A program made the position numbers and the translations under genes. This document shows, in pieces, positions 32,945 through 44,923 of a stretch of DNA of 64,000 bases. The DNA comes from Antilocapra americana (lineage: Eukaryota > Chordata > Mammalia > Artiodactyla > Antilocapridae). The stretch lies in NCBI GenBank assembly GCA_007570785.1, contig ML664183.1, positions 19,639,368 through 19,703,367 on the forward strand, written 5' to 3'. The notes beneath the pieces are model-generated. The model made no database searches. It was given only the letters and a program-made list of their open reading frames with translations, and was not told the origin of the DNA. Each line of letters opens with the position of its first letter. Within the stretch, counting starts at the first letter, position 1.

Positions 32945-35107
32945 GAGTTGCTTTTTCATACTGTTCATGGGGTTCTCAAGGCAAGAATACTAAAGTGGCT
33001 TGTCATTCCCTTCTCCAGTGGACCACATTTTGTCAGAACTCTCCACCATGACCCATCGTCTTGTCTTGGGTGGCCCTACACGTCATGGCTCATAGTTTCA
33101 CTGAGATAGACAAGGCTGTGGTCCATGTGATCAGATTGGTTAGTTTTCTGTGATTATGGTCTTCAATCTATCTGCCCTCTGATGGAGAAGGATAAGAGGC
33201 TTATGGAAACTTCCTGATGGGAGAGACTGACTGAGGGGGAAACTGGGTCTTGTTCTGATGGGCGGGGCCATGCTCAGTAAATCTTTAATCCAGTTTTCTG
33301 TTGATGGGTGGAGCTGTGTTCCCTCCCTGCTATTTACTTGGGGCCAAACTATGGCGGAGGTAATGAAGATAATGGTGACCTCTTTCAAAGATCCAGTGCT
33401 GCGCTGCTATACTCAGTGTCCCCAGCCCTGAAGCAGGCCACGACCGACCATGCCTCCGCTGGAGACTCCTGGACACTCACAGGCAAGTCTGGTTCAGTCT
33501 CTTGTGGGGTCACTGCTCCTTTCTCCTGGGTCCTGGTGCACGCAAGGCTCTGTTTGTGCTCTCCCAGAGTCTTTTTCCTAGTCTTGTGTAACGTCTGGCA
33601 GCTCTACAGTGGGGTTTTTGGCTACCTCCTCCAAGAGGGCTTACGCCATACCCAAGTCTGCTCCACCCAGAGCCTCTGTCCCTGTGGCAGTCCACTGCTG
33701 ACCCGTACCTCCACAGGAGATGCTCAGATACAGTGCTGTCTTAGTCTTTGTGGGGTCCCAGGGTCCTGATGTGCACAAGGTTTGTTCGGGCCCTCTGAGC
33801 ATCCCTGGTGGGAATGGGGTTTGATTCTAAAGGTGAAATCAGCCCTCCTACCATCTTGCTGGGATGTCTCCTTTGCCCTTGGGCTTGGGGTATCTCCTCA
33901 CAGCTGCTGCAGTGCCTACCATCTTACTGGGGTTTCTCTGACCTTGGGCATGGGGTCAGAGATACATGGGGTATCTCCTCAAGGCCTCTCCAGCGAAGTG
34001 CAGCTGCCATTCCTAACCTTGGATGTAGGGTATCTGTTCATGGCCACTCCAGTGAAGCGCAACCACCACTCTTCTATGAAAAGGCAAAATGATAGGACAC
34101 TGAAAGATGAACTCCCCAGGTCAGTAGGTGCCCAATATGCTACTGGAGATCAGTGGAGAAATAACTCCAGAAGGAATAAAGAGACAGAGCCAAAGCAAAA
34201 ACAACACCCAGTTGTGGATGTGACTGGTGATGAAGTCCAATGCTATAAAGAGCAATATTACATAGGAAACTGGAGTGTTAGGTCCATGAATCAAGGCAAG
34301 TTGAAAGTGGTCAAACAGGAGATGGCAAGAGTGAATGTTGACATTTTAGGAATCAGAGAACTAAAATGGACTGGAATGAGTGAATTTAACTCAGATGACC
34401 ATTTTATCTACTACTGTGGACAGGAATCAGAAGAAATGGAATAGCCATCATAGTCAACAAAAGAGTCCAAAATACAGTACTTGTATGCGATCTCAAAAAT
34501 GACAGAATGATCTCTGTTCGTTTCCAAGGCAAAGCATTCAATATCACAATAATCCAAGTCTATGCCCTGACCAGTAAAAATGAAGAAGCTAAATTTGAAT
34601 GGTTTTATGAGGACCTATAAGACCTTCTAGAACTAACACCCCCAAAAGGTATCCTTTTCATTATAGGGGACTGGAATGCAAAAGTAGGAAGTCAGGAAAC
34701 ACTTGGAGTAACAGGCAAATTTGACCTTGGAGTACAGCATGAAGCAGAGCAAAGGCTAATAGAGCTTTGCCAAGAGAACACACTGATCATAGCAAATACC
34801 CTCTTCCAATAACACAAGAGATGACTCTACACATGGACATCACCAGATGGTCAACATTGAAATCAGATTGATTATATTCTTTGCAGCCAAAGATGGAGAA
34901 GCTCTATACAGTCAGCAAAAACAAGACCAGGAGCTGACTGTGGCTCAGATCATGAACTCCTTATTGCCAAATTCAGACTTAAATTGAAGAAAGTAGGGAA
35001 AACCACTAGACCATTTAGGTATGACCTAAATCAAATCCCTTATGACTATACAGTGGAAGTGAGAAATAGATTTAAGGGACTAGATCTGATAGAGCACCTG
35101 ATGAACT
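32945..35107 (+). mobile_element. BovB 5' half (5' region plus endonuclease), sense
   Basis: The only copy here that keeps the BovB 5' region (about 32945-34070, with CTGGTTCAGTCTCTTGTGGG, CACTGCTCCTTTCTCCTGGG and GCCATACCCAAGTCTGC). The endonuclease part follows. It stops abruptly at 35107, inside the segment after the endonuclease, where antisense BovB sequence begins. Confidence 0.82.
34076..35107 (+). pseudogene. BovB ORF N-terminal part (AP-like endonuclease), broken
   Basis: The first open segment ends at 34444 and contains the endonuclease start (NWSVRSMNQGKLKVVKQEMA, then ILGIRELKWTGM). After a frameshift near 34435, the next frame continues with IAIIVNKR, the GDWNAKVGSQE motif (about 34668-34700) and the SDHELLIAKFR region, interrupted by in-frame stops near 34618, 34811 and 34823. 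The last open segment (34984-35107) is the linker before the RT and is cut off by the junction. No function expected. Confidence 0.8.
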
Positions 35108-35359
35108 TTTCCAGTGAGTTGGCTCTTCACATCAGGTGGTCAAAGTATTGGAGCTTCACCTTCAGCATTGGTCCTTCTAATGAGTATTCAGGATTGGGTT
35201 GATATCCTTTAGGATTGACTAGTTGTAGCTCCTTGCAGTCTAAGGTACTTTCATGAGTCTTCTGCAACACCACAATTCAAAACCATCAATTTTTTGGTGC
35301 TCAGCCTTCTTTATGGTACAAATCTCACATCTGTACATGACTTTTGGAAAAGTCATAGA
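35108..35359 (-). mobile_element. BovB 3' fragment, antisense, joined to the sense 5' half
   Basis: Plus strand runs TTTTCCAGTGAGTTGGCTC.. to CATCTGTACATGACTTTTGG, an internal slice of the inverted BovB 3' region with the outermost tail missing. It joins the sense copy directly, without spacer. Confidence 0.8.
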
Positions 35360-35370
35360 AAATATATATA

Positions 35371-35502
35371 ATTTAGCGTAGGGATATTGGTGATAGTAAT
35401 GTCTACCCACTAGATTGATGTGAGGACTAATAAAGAACTGTACTAGTCCTCACGTGAATCTACTGGGTAGACATTACTATCACCAATATTTCTAGCCTAA
35501 AT
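35371..35502. repeat. Imperfect palindrome: 59-base arms, 14-base loop
   Basis: Left arm 35371-35429 and right arm 35444-35502 are reverse complements at 52 of 59 positions by my count (for example GTCTACCCACTAGAT against ATCTACTGGGTAGAC). The spacer is ATAAAGAACTGTAC. It sits right after the odd BovB junction and is not part of BovB as I know it. Confidence 0.88.
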
Positions 35503-36154
35503 TTTATGTATTTCCCTAAATCATATGTATTATATGCTAGAGACACTGCTCAAAATTCAAGACTGATGTGACTCCAAACCATTCTGCCATTCTGTCCTCT
35601 GCAACTAATTTTAGTTTAGTTTAAAGCCAGAGTGTAACCGTAGAAAAAGGAGACTTACTTTTTCCTGGGTTATGTCAGGCTTGCTGAGGAAGCAAAAAAC
35701 TGGCAGAATGCATGTTGTTCCCCAGGCTTTTACCATCACAGAAAGTTGTGTCTGGGTGTAACTAGATGCCCCTTGGGAAGTGCTCCAAGAGAGAAGGCTG
35801 GTCTCTCTCACCATACAACTTTCATATTGATTCCAGAAAGCAGAAATATTCTTGTTGACAGAGTGACAACAGGATATTCCTGATTATGAGAAATGTTTGG
35901 AAAAGCCAGTGACTAGAGCTCATATGTCATTTACTTAGAGCATTTGCAAGTCAGCATCAGTGCCTGATAGTCAAGCTGCTGCCCTTCATCTGAGCCCCCT
36001 CCATTCCTCCCAATGACCTCAAGCATGGAAGGAGCGTTGCAGCAAGGGCCAAGTGATTTACTATGGCTTTGTCCCTCCTCACTGTGTGTGTAGATTCTTG
36101 AGGTGACTACAGAATTCAAATGTGTATTTGGCTTCTTGTCATTTTATTTCATCA
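35503..36154. other. No gene recognised
   Basis: Intergenic; short ORFs only. A TG run (about 36155-36166) precedes the SINE. Confidence 0.45.
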
Positions 36155-36373
36155 TGTGTGTGTGTGCTCAGTTGCACCTGACCCTTTGGGAACCTGTGGA
36201 CTATATAGCCTGTCAGACTCCTCTGTCCATGGGATTTCCCAGTCAGGAATACTAGAGAGGGTAGCCCATTCTTACACCAGGGGTTCTTCCCAACCCAGGA
36301 ATCAAACCCACAACTCTTGCATCACCTGCATCAGCAGGCAGTTTCTTTACCACTACAGCATCTGGGAAGACCC
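36155..36373 (-). mobile_element. Bov-tA SINE, antisense, nearly full length
   Basis: Plus strand: GCTCAGTTGCACCTGACCC.. ..CCATGGGATTTCCCAGTCAG.. ..TTCTTCCCAACCCAGGAATC.. ..GTTTCTTTACCACTACAGC, the inverted Bov-tA order with the tRNA-like end at the right. Confidence 0.85.
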
Positions 36374-37044
36374 AGATGCTTCCCAGATTCATCACCTTAT
36401 CTCCTATTTTATAACCCATTCCCTGAGAGCATAGTTCTTATTTCCTAATCTGGAGCTCTGGTAGCTTTGAGCTCCATCCAGCTTCCTTAAGAGGGTATGA
36501 GGATCAATATTTCAGGACCCAATATGCTTCTACCCATAGTTTGGGAAGCTACAATTTATGTGTGGCAGGAGTGGCAGGGCTCTTGTAGGCACACATTTTT
36601 CTAGCCTGAGACCCACTTTGAAGAAAGATTCAATTTCGTGTAGCCCCCAACACAGATATAAATTCCTCTCTAACTAATGAGAAAGGAATAAATGACAAAG
36701 GTTTTGTGGATAAGGATTCATGGGTCACAGTTCAGCTAATATTTCATCATTTTTTATCATTAAAATCCTGCTTTTCGCCTTACCAGACAACATATATTTT
36801 ATTTCCTTTGTATTATTCCATCTCAGAAGCTATCAGAATGTCCTCCACAAGCCTAATTCCTTTCTCACTCACTGCATGAATATTCCACACTCTCAAAGCC
36901 TGCACCTTGTGGAGACTTAGCTAATCCCTCTATATCTGCAAAAGAAGTTCTTTGGTCCTTGTTACTTTTCACAGCTTTTCTAGGTAGTATTTCCCACCCT
37001 GTGACAGGGTTTCTCTCATTCTTGCACATTTCAGATGTTAACTA
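36374..37044. other. No gene recognised
   Basis: Intergenic sequence. TGTAGCCCCCAACACAG at 36635 and the surrounding T-rich text show no repeat I can name. Confidence 0.4.
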
Positions 37045-38117
37045 TTAGATGTTCAAACTACCGCACTGCTGCTGGTAAGTCGCTTCGGTCATGTCCGACT
37101 CTGTGCGACCCCATAGATGGCAGCGTACCAGGCTCCCACATCCCTGAGATTCTCCAGGCAAGAACACTGGAGTGGGTTGCCATTTCCTTCTCCAATGCAG
37201 GAAAGTGAAAAGTGAAAGTGAAGTTGCTCAGTTGTGTCCTACTCTTTGCAACCCCATGGCCTGAAGCCTACCAGGCTCCTCCATCCATGAGATTTTCCAG
37301 TCAAGAGTACTGGAGTGGGTTGCCATTGCCTTCTCCAAAACTACTGCACAATTGCACTCATCTCCTGCACTAGCAAAGTAATGCTCAAAATTCTCCAAAT
37401 GAGGCTGAAAATGAACTGAAAACATCCAGATTTTCAAGCTGGATTAAGAAAGGGCAGAGGAAACAGAGATCAAATTTCCAACATCCACTGGATCATAGAA
37501 AAGCAAGAGAGTTCCAGAAAAACATCTATTTCTGTATCATTGACTAGCCAAGGCCTTTGACTGTGTGAATGATACAAACTGGAAAATTCATAAAGAGATG
37601 GGAATACCAGATCACCTGACCTGCCTCCTGAGTAACCTACATGCAGGTCAAGAAGCAACAGTTAGAACCAGATATGGAATAACAGACTGGTTCCAAATTG
37701 GGAAAATAATATGTCAATGCTGTATATTGTCATCCTGCTTTTCAACTTATATACAGCGTACATCATGCAATATGCCATGCAGGATGAAACATAATCTGAA
37801 ATCCAATTTCCTGGGAGAAATATCAATAACTTCAAATATGAAGATGATACCACCCTTATGGCAGAAAGCAAAGAGGAACTAAAGAGCCTCTTGATGAAAG
37901 TGGAAGAGCAGGGTGGATAAGTTGGCTTAAAATTCAACATTCAAAAAACAAAGATGATGGCATCTGGTCCCATTTACTTCATGGCAAATAGATGGGGAAA
38001 CAGTGGAAACAGTGAGACACTTTATTTTCTTGGGCTCCAAAATCACTAAAGATGGTGACTGCAGCCTTGAAATTAAAAGACACTTGCTCCTTGGAAGAAA
38101 CTCTATGACCAACCTAG
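37045..38117 (+). mobile_element. BovB RT fragment, sense, split by a SINE
   Basis: Sense BovB from inside the reverse transcriptase region (TTCAAACTACCGCAC at 37052, resuming at 37338) to GACCAACCTAG at about 38117. Decayed RT motifs: GLRKGRGNRDQI at about 37445 and FKYEDDTTLMAES at about 37830 (Ala to Glu in the YADD box). Several frameshifts and stops. Confidence 0.8.
37067..37337 (-). mobile_element. Bov-A2 dimeric SINE, antisense, inside BovB
   Basis: Two head-to-tail monomers (break near 37205, GAAAGTGAAAAGTGAAAGTG). A CTGCTG start is the complement of the AGC tail. Flanked by AAACTAC(C/T)GCAC at 37055-37066 and 37338-37349, so it inserted into the BovB RT region. Confidence 0.88.
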
Positions 38118-38648
38118 TCAGTCAGTCAGTTCAGTCGCTCAGTCGTGTCTGACTCTCTGCAACCCCATGAATCACAGCACGCCAGGCCTCGCTGTCCATC
38201 ACCAATTCCTGGAGTTTACCAAAACTCATATCCATTGAGTCAGTGATGCCATCGAGCCATCTCATCCTCTGTTGTCCCTTTCTCCTCCTGCCCCCCAATC
38301 CTTCCCAGAATCAGAGTCTTTTCCAATGAGTCAACTCTTCGCTTGAGGTGGCCAAAATATTGGAGTTTCAGCTGCAACATCAGTCCTTCCAATGAACACC
38401 CAGGACTGATCTCCTTTAGGATGGACTGGTTGGATCTTCTTGCAGTCCAAGAGACTCTCAAGAGTCTTCTCCAACACCACAGTTCAAAACATCAATTCTT
38501 CAGCACTCAGCTTTCTTCGCAGTCCAACTCTCACATCCATACATGACTACTGGAAAAACCATAGCCTTTACTAGATAGACCATTGTTGACAAAGTAATGT
38601 CTCTACTTTTTAATATGTTATCTAGGTTGGTCATAACTTTCCTTCCAC
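38118..38648 (-). mobile_element. BovB 3' end, antisense, between two sense BovB pieces
   Basis: Plus strand starts TCAGTCAGTTCAGTCGCTCAG and ends CTAGGTTGGTCATAACTTTCC. Its inner end is the reverse complement of the last bases of the preceding sense fragment, so 38090-38117 and 38620-38647 form an inverted repeat. Confidence 0.85.
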
Positions 38649-41172
38649 AGTAATCCAAGTCTATGCCCCTACCAGTAAAAATGAAGAAGCTGAATTTGAA
38701 CAGTTCTATGAAGACCTATAAGATCTTCTAGGACTAACATCCCCAAAAGATGTCCTTTTCATTATAGGAGACTGGAATGCAAAAGTAGGAAGTCAAGAAA
38801 CAGCTGGAGTAATAGGCAAATTTGGCCTTGGAGTACAGAATGAAGCAGGGCAAGGACTAATAGAGTTCTTCCAGAGAGCACACTGGTCATAGCAAACACC
38901 CTGTTCCAACAACGCACAAGAAGACTTTACAGATGGACATCACCAGATGGTCAGCACTGAAATCAGATTGATTATATTCTTTGCAGCCAAAGATGGAGAA
39001 GCTCTATACAGTCAGCAAAAACAAGACCAGGAGCTGACTGTGGCTCAGATCATGAGCTCCTTATTGCCAAATTCAGACTTAAATTGAAGAAAGTAGGGAA
39101 AACCACTAGACCATTTAGGTATGACCTAAATCAAATCCCTTATGACTATACAGTGGAAGTGAGAAATAGATTTAAGGGACTAGACCTGATAGACAGAGTG
39201 CCTGATGAACTATGGACAGAGGTTTGTGACATTGTACAGGAGACAGGGATTAAGAACATCCCCATAGAAAAGAAATGCAAAAAATCAAAATGACTGTCTG
39301 AGGAGGCCTTACAAATAGCTGTGAAAAGAAGAGAAGCAAAAAGCAAAGGAGAAAAGAAAACATATTCCCATCTGAATGCAGAGTTCCAAAGAATAGCAAG
39401 GAGACATAAGAAAGCCTTTCTCAGGGATCAATGCAAAGAAATACAGGAAAACAACAGGATGAGAAAGTCTAGAGATCTCTTCAAGAAAATTAGAGATACC
39501 AAGGGAACATTCCATGCAAAGATGGGCTCCATGAAGGACAGAAATGGTAGGGATCAAACAGAAGCAGAAGATATTAAAAAGAGGTGGCAAGAATACACAG
39601 AAGAACTGTATAAAAAAGATCTTCACTACCCAGATTATCACGATGGTGTGATCACTCACCTAGAGCCAGACATCTTGGAATGTGAAGTCAAGTGGGCCTT
39701 AGAAAGCATCACTATGAACAAAGCTAGTGGAGGTGATGGAATTCCAATTGAGCTATTTCAAGTTCTAGAAGATGATGCTGTGAAAGTGCTGCACTCAATA
39801 TGCCAGCAAATTTGGAAAACTCAACAGTGGGCACAGGACTGGAAAAGGTCAGTTTTCATTTGACTCCCAAAGAAAGGCAATGCCAAAGAATGCTCAAACT
39901 ACCACACAATTGCACTCATTTCTCAAGCTAGTAAAGTAATGCTCAAAATTATCCAAGCCAGGCTTCAGCAATACGTGAACCATGAACTTCCAGATGTTCG
40001 AGCTGGTTTTAGAAAAGGTAGAGGAACCAGAGGACAAATTGCCAACATCTGCTGGATCATTGAAAAAGCAGAGAGTTCCAGAAAAACATCTATTTCTGCT
40101 TTATTGACTATGCCAAAACCTTTGACTGTGTGGATCACAATAAACTGTGGAAAATTCTGAAAGAGATGGGAATACCAGACCACCTAACATGTCTCTTGAG
40201 AAACCTGTATGCAGATCTGGAAGCAACAGTTAGAACTGGACATGGAACAAGAGACTGGTTCCAAATAGGAAAAAGAGTACTTCAAGGCTGTATATTGTCA
40301 CCCTGCTTATTTAACTTATGTGCAGAGTACATCATGAGAAACGCTGGGCTGGAAAAAGTACAAGCTGAAATTAAGACTGCCGGGAGAAATATCAATAACC
40401 TCAGATATGCAGACAACACCACCCTTATGGCAGAAAGTGAAGAGAAACTAAAAAGCCTCTTGATGAAAGTGAAAGAGGAGAGTGAAAAAGTAGGCTTAAC
40501 ACTCAACATTAAGAAAACTAAGATCATGGCATCCGGTCCCATCACTTCATGGGAAATAGATAGGGATACAGTGCAAACAGTGTCTGACTTTATTTCTTAG
40601 GCTCCAAAATCACTGCAGATGGTGATTGTAGCCATGAAATTAAAAGACACTTACTCCTTGGAAGGAAAATTATGACCAACCTAGACAGCATATTAAAAAG
40701 CAGAGGTATTACCGTACTGACAATGTCTGTCTAGTCAAGGGTGTGATTTTTCCAGTAGTCGTGTGTGGATAAGAGTAGAACCATAAAGAAAACTGAGTGC
40801 TGGAAAATTGATGCTTTTGAACTGTGGTATTGGAGAAGACTCTTGAGAGTCCCTTGGACTACAAGCAGATCCAACCAGTCCATCCTAAAGGAAATCAGTC
40901 CTAAATATTCATTGGAAGGACTAATGCTAAAGCTGAAACTCCAATACTTTGGCCACCTGATGCAAAGAACTGACTCATTTGGAAAAAACCTGATGCTGGG
41001 AAAGATTGAAGGAGCAGAGAATGGGATGGTTGGATGGTATCACCGACCTGATGGACATAAACTTGAGCAAGCTCTGTGAGTTGGCGATAGACAGGAAAGC
41101 ATGGCCTGCTGAAGTCCATGGGGTTGCAAAGAGTCAGACATGATTGACTGACTGAACTGAACTGAACTGATA
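38649..41172 (+). mobile_element. BovB, sense, from mid-endonuclease to 3' tail
   Basis: About 2.5 kb covering the second half of the endonuclease, the RT domain and the 3' tail (..GACTGACTGAACTGAACTGAA at about 41145-41170). It starts at the same element position as the copy at 56.4 kb. A best-preserved open segment is listed separately. Confidence 0.88.
38660..40600 (+). pseudogene. BovB ORF: endonuclease end plus reverse transcriptase, broken
   Basis: The endonuclease remnant holds GDWNAKVGSQE (about 38770). The longest open segment, 39321-39863 (180 codons), covers the linker and RT fingers (KKRWQEYTEELYKKDLH, SITMNKASGGDGIPIELFQV). The next frames hold GFRKGRGTRGQIANICW (about 40003), IDYAKTFDCVDH (motif A) and RYADNTTLMAES at about 40403, where the second catalytic Asp of YADD is Asn. 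Stops occur at 39290-39293 and 39861-39863, with frame changes near 40100. It cannot encode an active enzyme. Confidence 0.82.
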
Positions 41173-42305
41173 CCATCCTGTGCTTTCAGCTAGCTAAATG
41201 AGCCAAGAGATATTTGACTTCAAAGAGCATTGGGGTTAAAAGTCAGGAAACAGAAACTTGCAGTCACTACTTTAATGTTTCTGAGATCCTTTCAATGGTA
41301 TAGTTTCCCAACCTGTGAGACCAGGAGTGTGGAGATGACTTAGAAAGAGAATTTCTAAGGCCACTTTAAACTTACAGCAAACATTAACATTCTTCAAAAT
41401 TCTCTTTTGTGCTGTTTTGGAGAGCTACCTTATCAAAATTATAATGGAATATCATATAGTAACAGCTGAGAATGATTATCTCAATAAACAAAATTTCTAG
41501 AGAGATCTCTGTGTACACAACACTACTGGGTGATCACAATATAGTTTCATACAAGAGAAGAAAATCAAGCTTTCCCTTTAATCTTTTTTCTACCTTCTTA
41601 CTGAGAATGTATAATAGAGAATACATCTGCCTTGTCACCTTCAATCAGATATTGGCTTTCTTTATAGGAAAAGCGATTTACTAAAGATCAAAATTAATAT
41701 TGAAAATTCTCTCTGTCAACACTTTCATAAGCAAACAAGAAGTTAGTCAAATTCCCTACCCTCCTGATAATAACTATGCCCTGTGGATTCCATTCCACTT
41801 TTGATTAAAAGTATATTAAAGAGGTATATATATTTCTTGCAATCTACAAAGACACTTAGATATAATTTATGATGAAATGGGAAACTAACATAAAGGAATC
41901 AAAGAAACTTTGATTTGAGGTGAAGAATATAAAGGATCTAAATTGCTCATTTCCTAAGTAACTTTAATTCAAAATAATTAATATGCCACTAAAGCATATT
42001 TTGGGGTGGCCTGCCCTGGGCCCCCAAATTAACTAGTGTATCAGTTACTGACACAACTTCTTTCTCACTCAACCATAATCTCTCTTGCTTTCTTTCTCTT
42101 CCCAAATCACCTGGCCCAGAGGAAAAGACTGATAGGCCTGGAAGCAAAGTGCCCTATGCCATACAAGACATATTTGAAATCAATTCCAAACCCTCATGAA
42201 GATAGAGGGCAAAAAAGTTACAAACCTGGCAAAGTAAAAAAATATTCAGTCCTTAAGGACACATTGAGTGTGACCTTTATAAACACTTATTTATAGCTAA
42301 TTAAT
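41173..42305. other. No gene recognised
   Basis: AT-rich intergenic sequence. 41210-41330 looks faintly MIR-like (CACTACTTTAATGTTTCTGA). ORFs at 41472-41684 and 42036-42296 show no domain. Confidence 0.45.
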
Positions 42306-42398
42306 ATTCTTGCTGGAGAATTCTATGGTCAGAGGAGCCTGGCAGGCTGGAGACTGTGGAGTGGCAAAGAGTCAGACATGACTGAGCGACTAATACTA
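42306..42398 (+). mobile_element. Bov SINE 3' fragment, sense
   Basis: TTCTTGCTGGAGAATTCTAT.. ..GGCAAAGAGTCAGACATGAC, then TGAGCGACTAA: the last 90 bases of a Bov SINE. Confidence 0.82.
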
Positions 42399-43325
42399 AC
42401 TAACAAAGGATTTACTGTAAAAATTTAAAAGACAGTATATATCAAGTGGTTTTTCTTTAGTTTCAATTGATTATTTACACTGTACTTTTTATCCTGTGGA
42501 TTGGACTATATCTTCCACTATCTCTCTTAGGAAGTGGAAGTGCAAGAAATATCTCCTGTGACTAAGTCAGATATGGGTGTCTATGATTCTAAGACAGAAA
42601 ATGCTTTTGTCTTTATATACCGATAGAAAAGAAGAGACTCTCTTTGATTAAGAACTAAAATATTATTCTCTAAGAGAAATAATTCAGAGCCAGGAATTAG
42701 AATGAGCCTGTGATGTTTGGGTTATAAAAAATGAATTGTACAAATCTATATTTTAGATTCTGGATATAAATTTGAAGTAATAGGAAAAGCCAAAAGTGAA
42801 GTAATTATAGCCATTCTTCATAATTTACTCTAATTATTGTATCAGTCAGGGGCCAGCAGGAAGCAGATGGCTCACTCAGAAGGTTTAATTCAAGAGTACT
42901 TCATTGAAGAAGAGCTATATACAGAGATATCAGCAGACTTTGAGAAATGAGTAATGAATATTTACAAAATTCAGGCAATAGCCTTATTTCTAGGACTGTA
43001 GTTAGAATTGAGATAAAGTATATGAAAATATCTACTACAGTGCTGGAATCATAATGTACCTTTGAAAATACTAGTTTTTTATTTTCTTCTTTTACAAATA
43101 CTTTGAGATCACCTTCTTTGGGCCCTTTGTCAGGTAATATATTTTAAATTGGAATATGATGTCCCCTAAACAGTGCCTAGTTATTAAACAGTAGATTATA
43201 AATAAATATAGCACTATATTAAATAGCATTGGATCTTTGTCCTAAAAAAATCTGTTGTACAATGGGGATAAACATGTGTGCACATAGAAGTATGCTCTAC
43301 AATGAGTAAGAAAAAGTTAGAGTTA
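42399..43325. other. No gene recognised
   Basis: AT-rich. 42838-42930 (ATCAGTCAGGGGCCAGCAGG..) resembles a dispersed mammalian repeat I cannot name; 42975-43055 resembles a MIR 3' end. Confidence 0.4.
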
Positions 43326-43545
43326 GGCTTCCCCAGTGGCACTAGTGGTCAAGAACCTCCCTGCCAATGCAGGAGACATAAGAGATGTGAGTTTGATCCC
43401 TGGGTCAGGAAGATCCCCTGGAGAAGGAAATGGAAACCCACTCCACTATTCTTGCCTGGGAAATCTCATGGACAGAGGAATCTGGTCCTACAGTCAGACC
43501 ATGGGGCCACAGAAGAGTCAGACAAGACTCAGTAGGTAAACAACT
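43326..43545 (+). mobile_element. Bov-tA SINE, sense, nearly full length
   Basis: GGCTTCCCCAGTGGCACTAG.. ..CCAATGCAGGAGACATAAGA.. ..GTTTGATCCCTGGGTCAGGA.. ..GAGTCAGACAAGACTCAGT in canonical order. Two overlapping ORFs in it are repeat-derived. Confidence 0.88.
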
Positions 43546-44236
43546 ACAAATCTCATAATGATGGTTTTGGCAAATTCTTAATCATGATAGTCATTAGCTA
43601 TAATTACTTTTTAAAATCTCTGACAAAGAGGAGTTCAATTGTATGGATCAAGAGGAAAGTTTATAACTTTAAACTTTTTTCTTTGAATTCATTACCCAGA
43701 GAACCATCTGTATTCTCATTAATTATTTCCTTGCTCTTACTCTGGCTAGAGGTAAGTGCATTGGTTCAGCCCACAATGCTTTCATATCTTTTAAAATGTA
43801 AGACCTATGCTATGGAGTAGCTATTTTTCATCACTTGCTTGATTCTGAGAGTAAGTTAGGGCTTATCATTTTCGGCTCAGGAACCGAAGTGAGAGATTAA
43901 ATGTCTTTGTCATTATCACAAAGGAAGATAAAGATGCTCAGTCCTCTGAGCTGTGAGCCAAAGGCATTTGGTAGGGACAGAGTATTTTGATGTGAATTAT
44001 ATTTTACAAAATGTTAAGTTTAGTACCAAAGTATGCAATTCTCACAGTTAACCTCTTGCTGAAAGTTAAATAAAGTTATTGTAACTGTCCAGATTCTATT
44101 CTCCTCCAAATTAGAGCAAAAATTCTCAAATTTATAAACTTCGTATAGAAATCACACACTGTTGCCTACAGCATGGGTGGGACTCTAAAGGAGTTTGGTG
44201 TCTATAGCCTATTTTATGGAGCCAAAGTTAAGCATG
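43546..44236. other. No gene recognised
   Basis: AT-rich intergenic sequence without a nameable repeat. Confidence 0.45.
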
Positions 44237-44512
44237 CTGCTGCTGCTGCTGCTAAGTCGCTTCAGTCGTGTCTGACTCTGCGACCCCTTAGACGGCAGCC
44301 CACCAGGCTCCCCCGTCCCTGGGATTCTTCAGGCCAGAACACTGGAGTATGTTGCCATTTCCTTCTCCAATGCAGGAAAGTGAAAAGTGAGAGTGAAGTC
44401 GCTCAGTTGTGTCCAACTCTTCGTGACGCCATGGACTGGAGCCCACCAGGCTCCTCCGTCCACGGGATTTTCCAGGCAAGAGTAATGGAGTGGGTTGCCA
44501 TTGCCTTCTCCG
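44237..44512 (-). mobile_element. Bov-A2 dimeric SINE, antisense, with CTG run and 11-bp target-site duplication
   Basis: Begins with a pure CTG run (44237-44255; AGC tail on the minus strand), followed by two monomers joined near 44385. Flanked by AGTTAAGCATG at 44226-44236 and 44513-44523. Confidence 0.9.
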
Positions 44513-44610
44513 AGTTAAGCATGTGGGTCACACAAGGGAATCATGACATTAATGATTTAATTTATTAGTCTCCAAGTTGGTTTTTGAATGAGTGTGGACA
44601 AATTTACATG

Positions 44611-44784
44611 GTTATTTCCAGAAATATTTACAGTTTTCTATCTCTTCTAAGCAACACCGAATTGACCCTTGCCACGAAAAGTAAAAATTAGGCCTGATAA
44701 AAGAGCTTTGTAGTTGTTCAGTTTCTAAGTCATGTCTGACTCTGCGATCCCATGGACTGCAACAAGTCAGGCACCCCTGTCCCT
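44611..44784. repeat. Local duplication, copy 1 (partner 50269-50444)
   Basis: Starts GTTATTTCCAGAAATATTTA, continues through TTCTAAGCAACACCGAATTG and AAAATTAGGCCTGATAAAAG, then runs into the Bov repeat to CCCCTGTCCCT. The same order recurs 5.66 kb downstream with scattered differences. Confidence 0.85.
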
Positions 44785-44918
44785 CACTATCCCCTGGAGT
44801 TTGCTCAAATTAATGTCCATTGAGTTGGTGATGCTATCTAACCATTTCATCCTATGCTGCCCTCTTCTCCTTTTGACTTCAATCTTTCCCAGCATTAGGG
44901 TCTTTTCCAATGAGATAA
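44706..44918 (-). mobile_element. BovB-derived 3' tail, antisense
   Basis: Plus strand GTAGTTGTTCAGTTTCTAAG.. ..CCATGGACTGCAACAAGTC.. ..AGGGTCTTTTCCAATGA. Its start lies inside the local duplication. Confidence 0.82.
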
Positions 44919-44923
44919 AAGAA

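Noticed and set aside
33308..34092. Open frames of 94-153 codons in the BovB 5' region
   Set aside because: They lie in the BovB 5' leader, start without support and show no domain.
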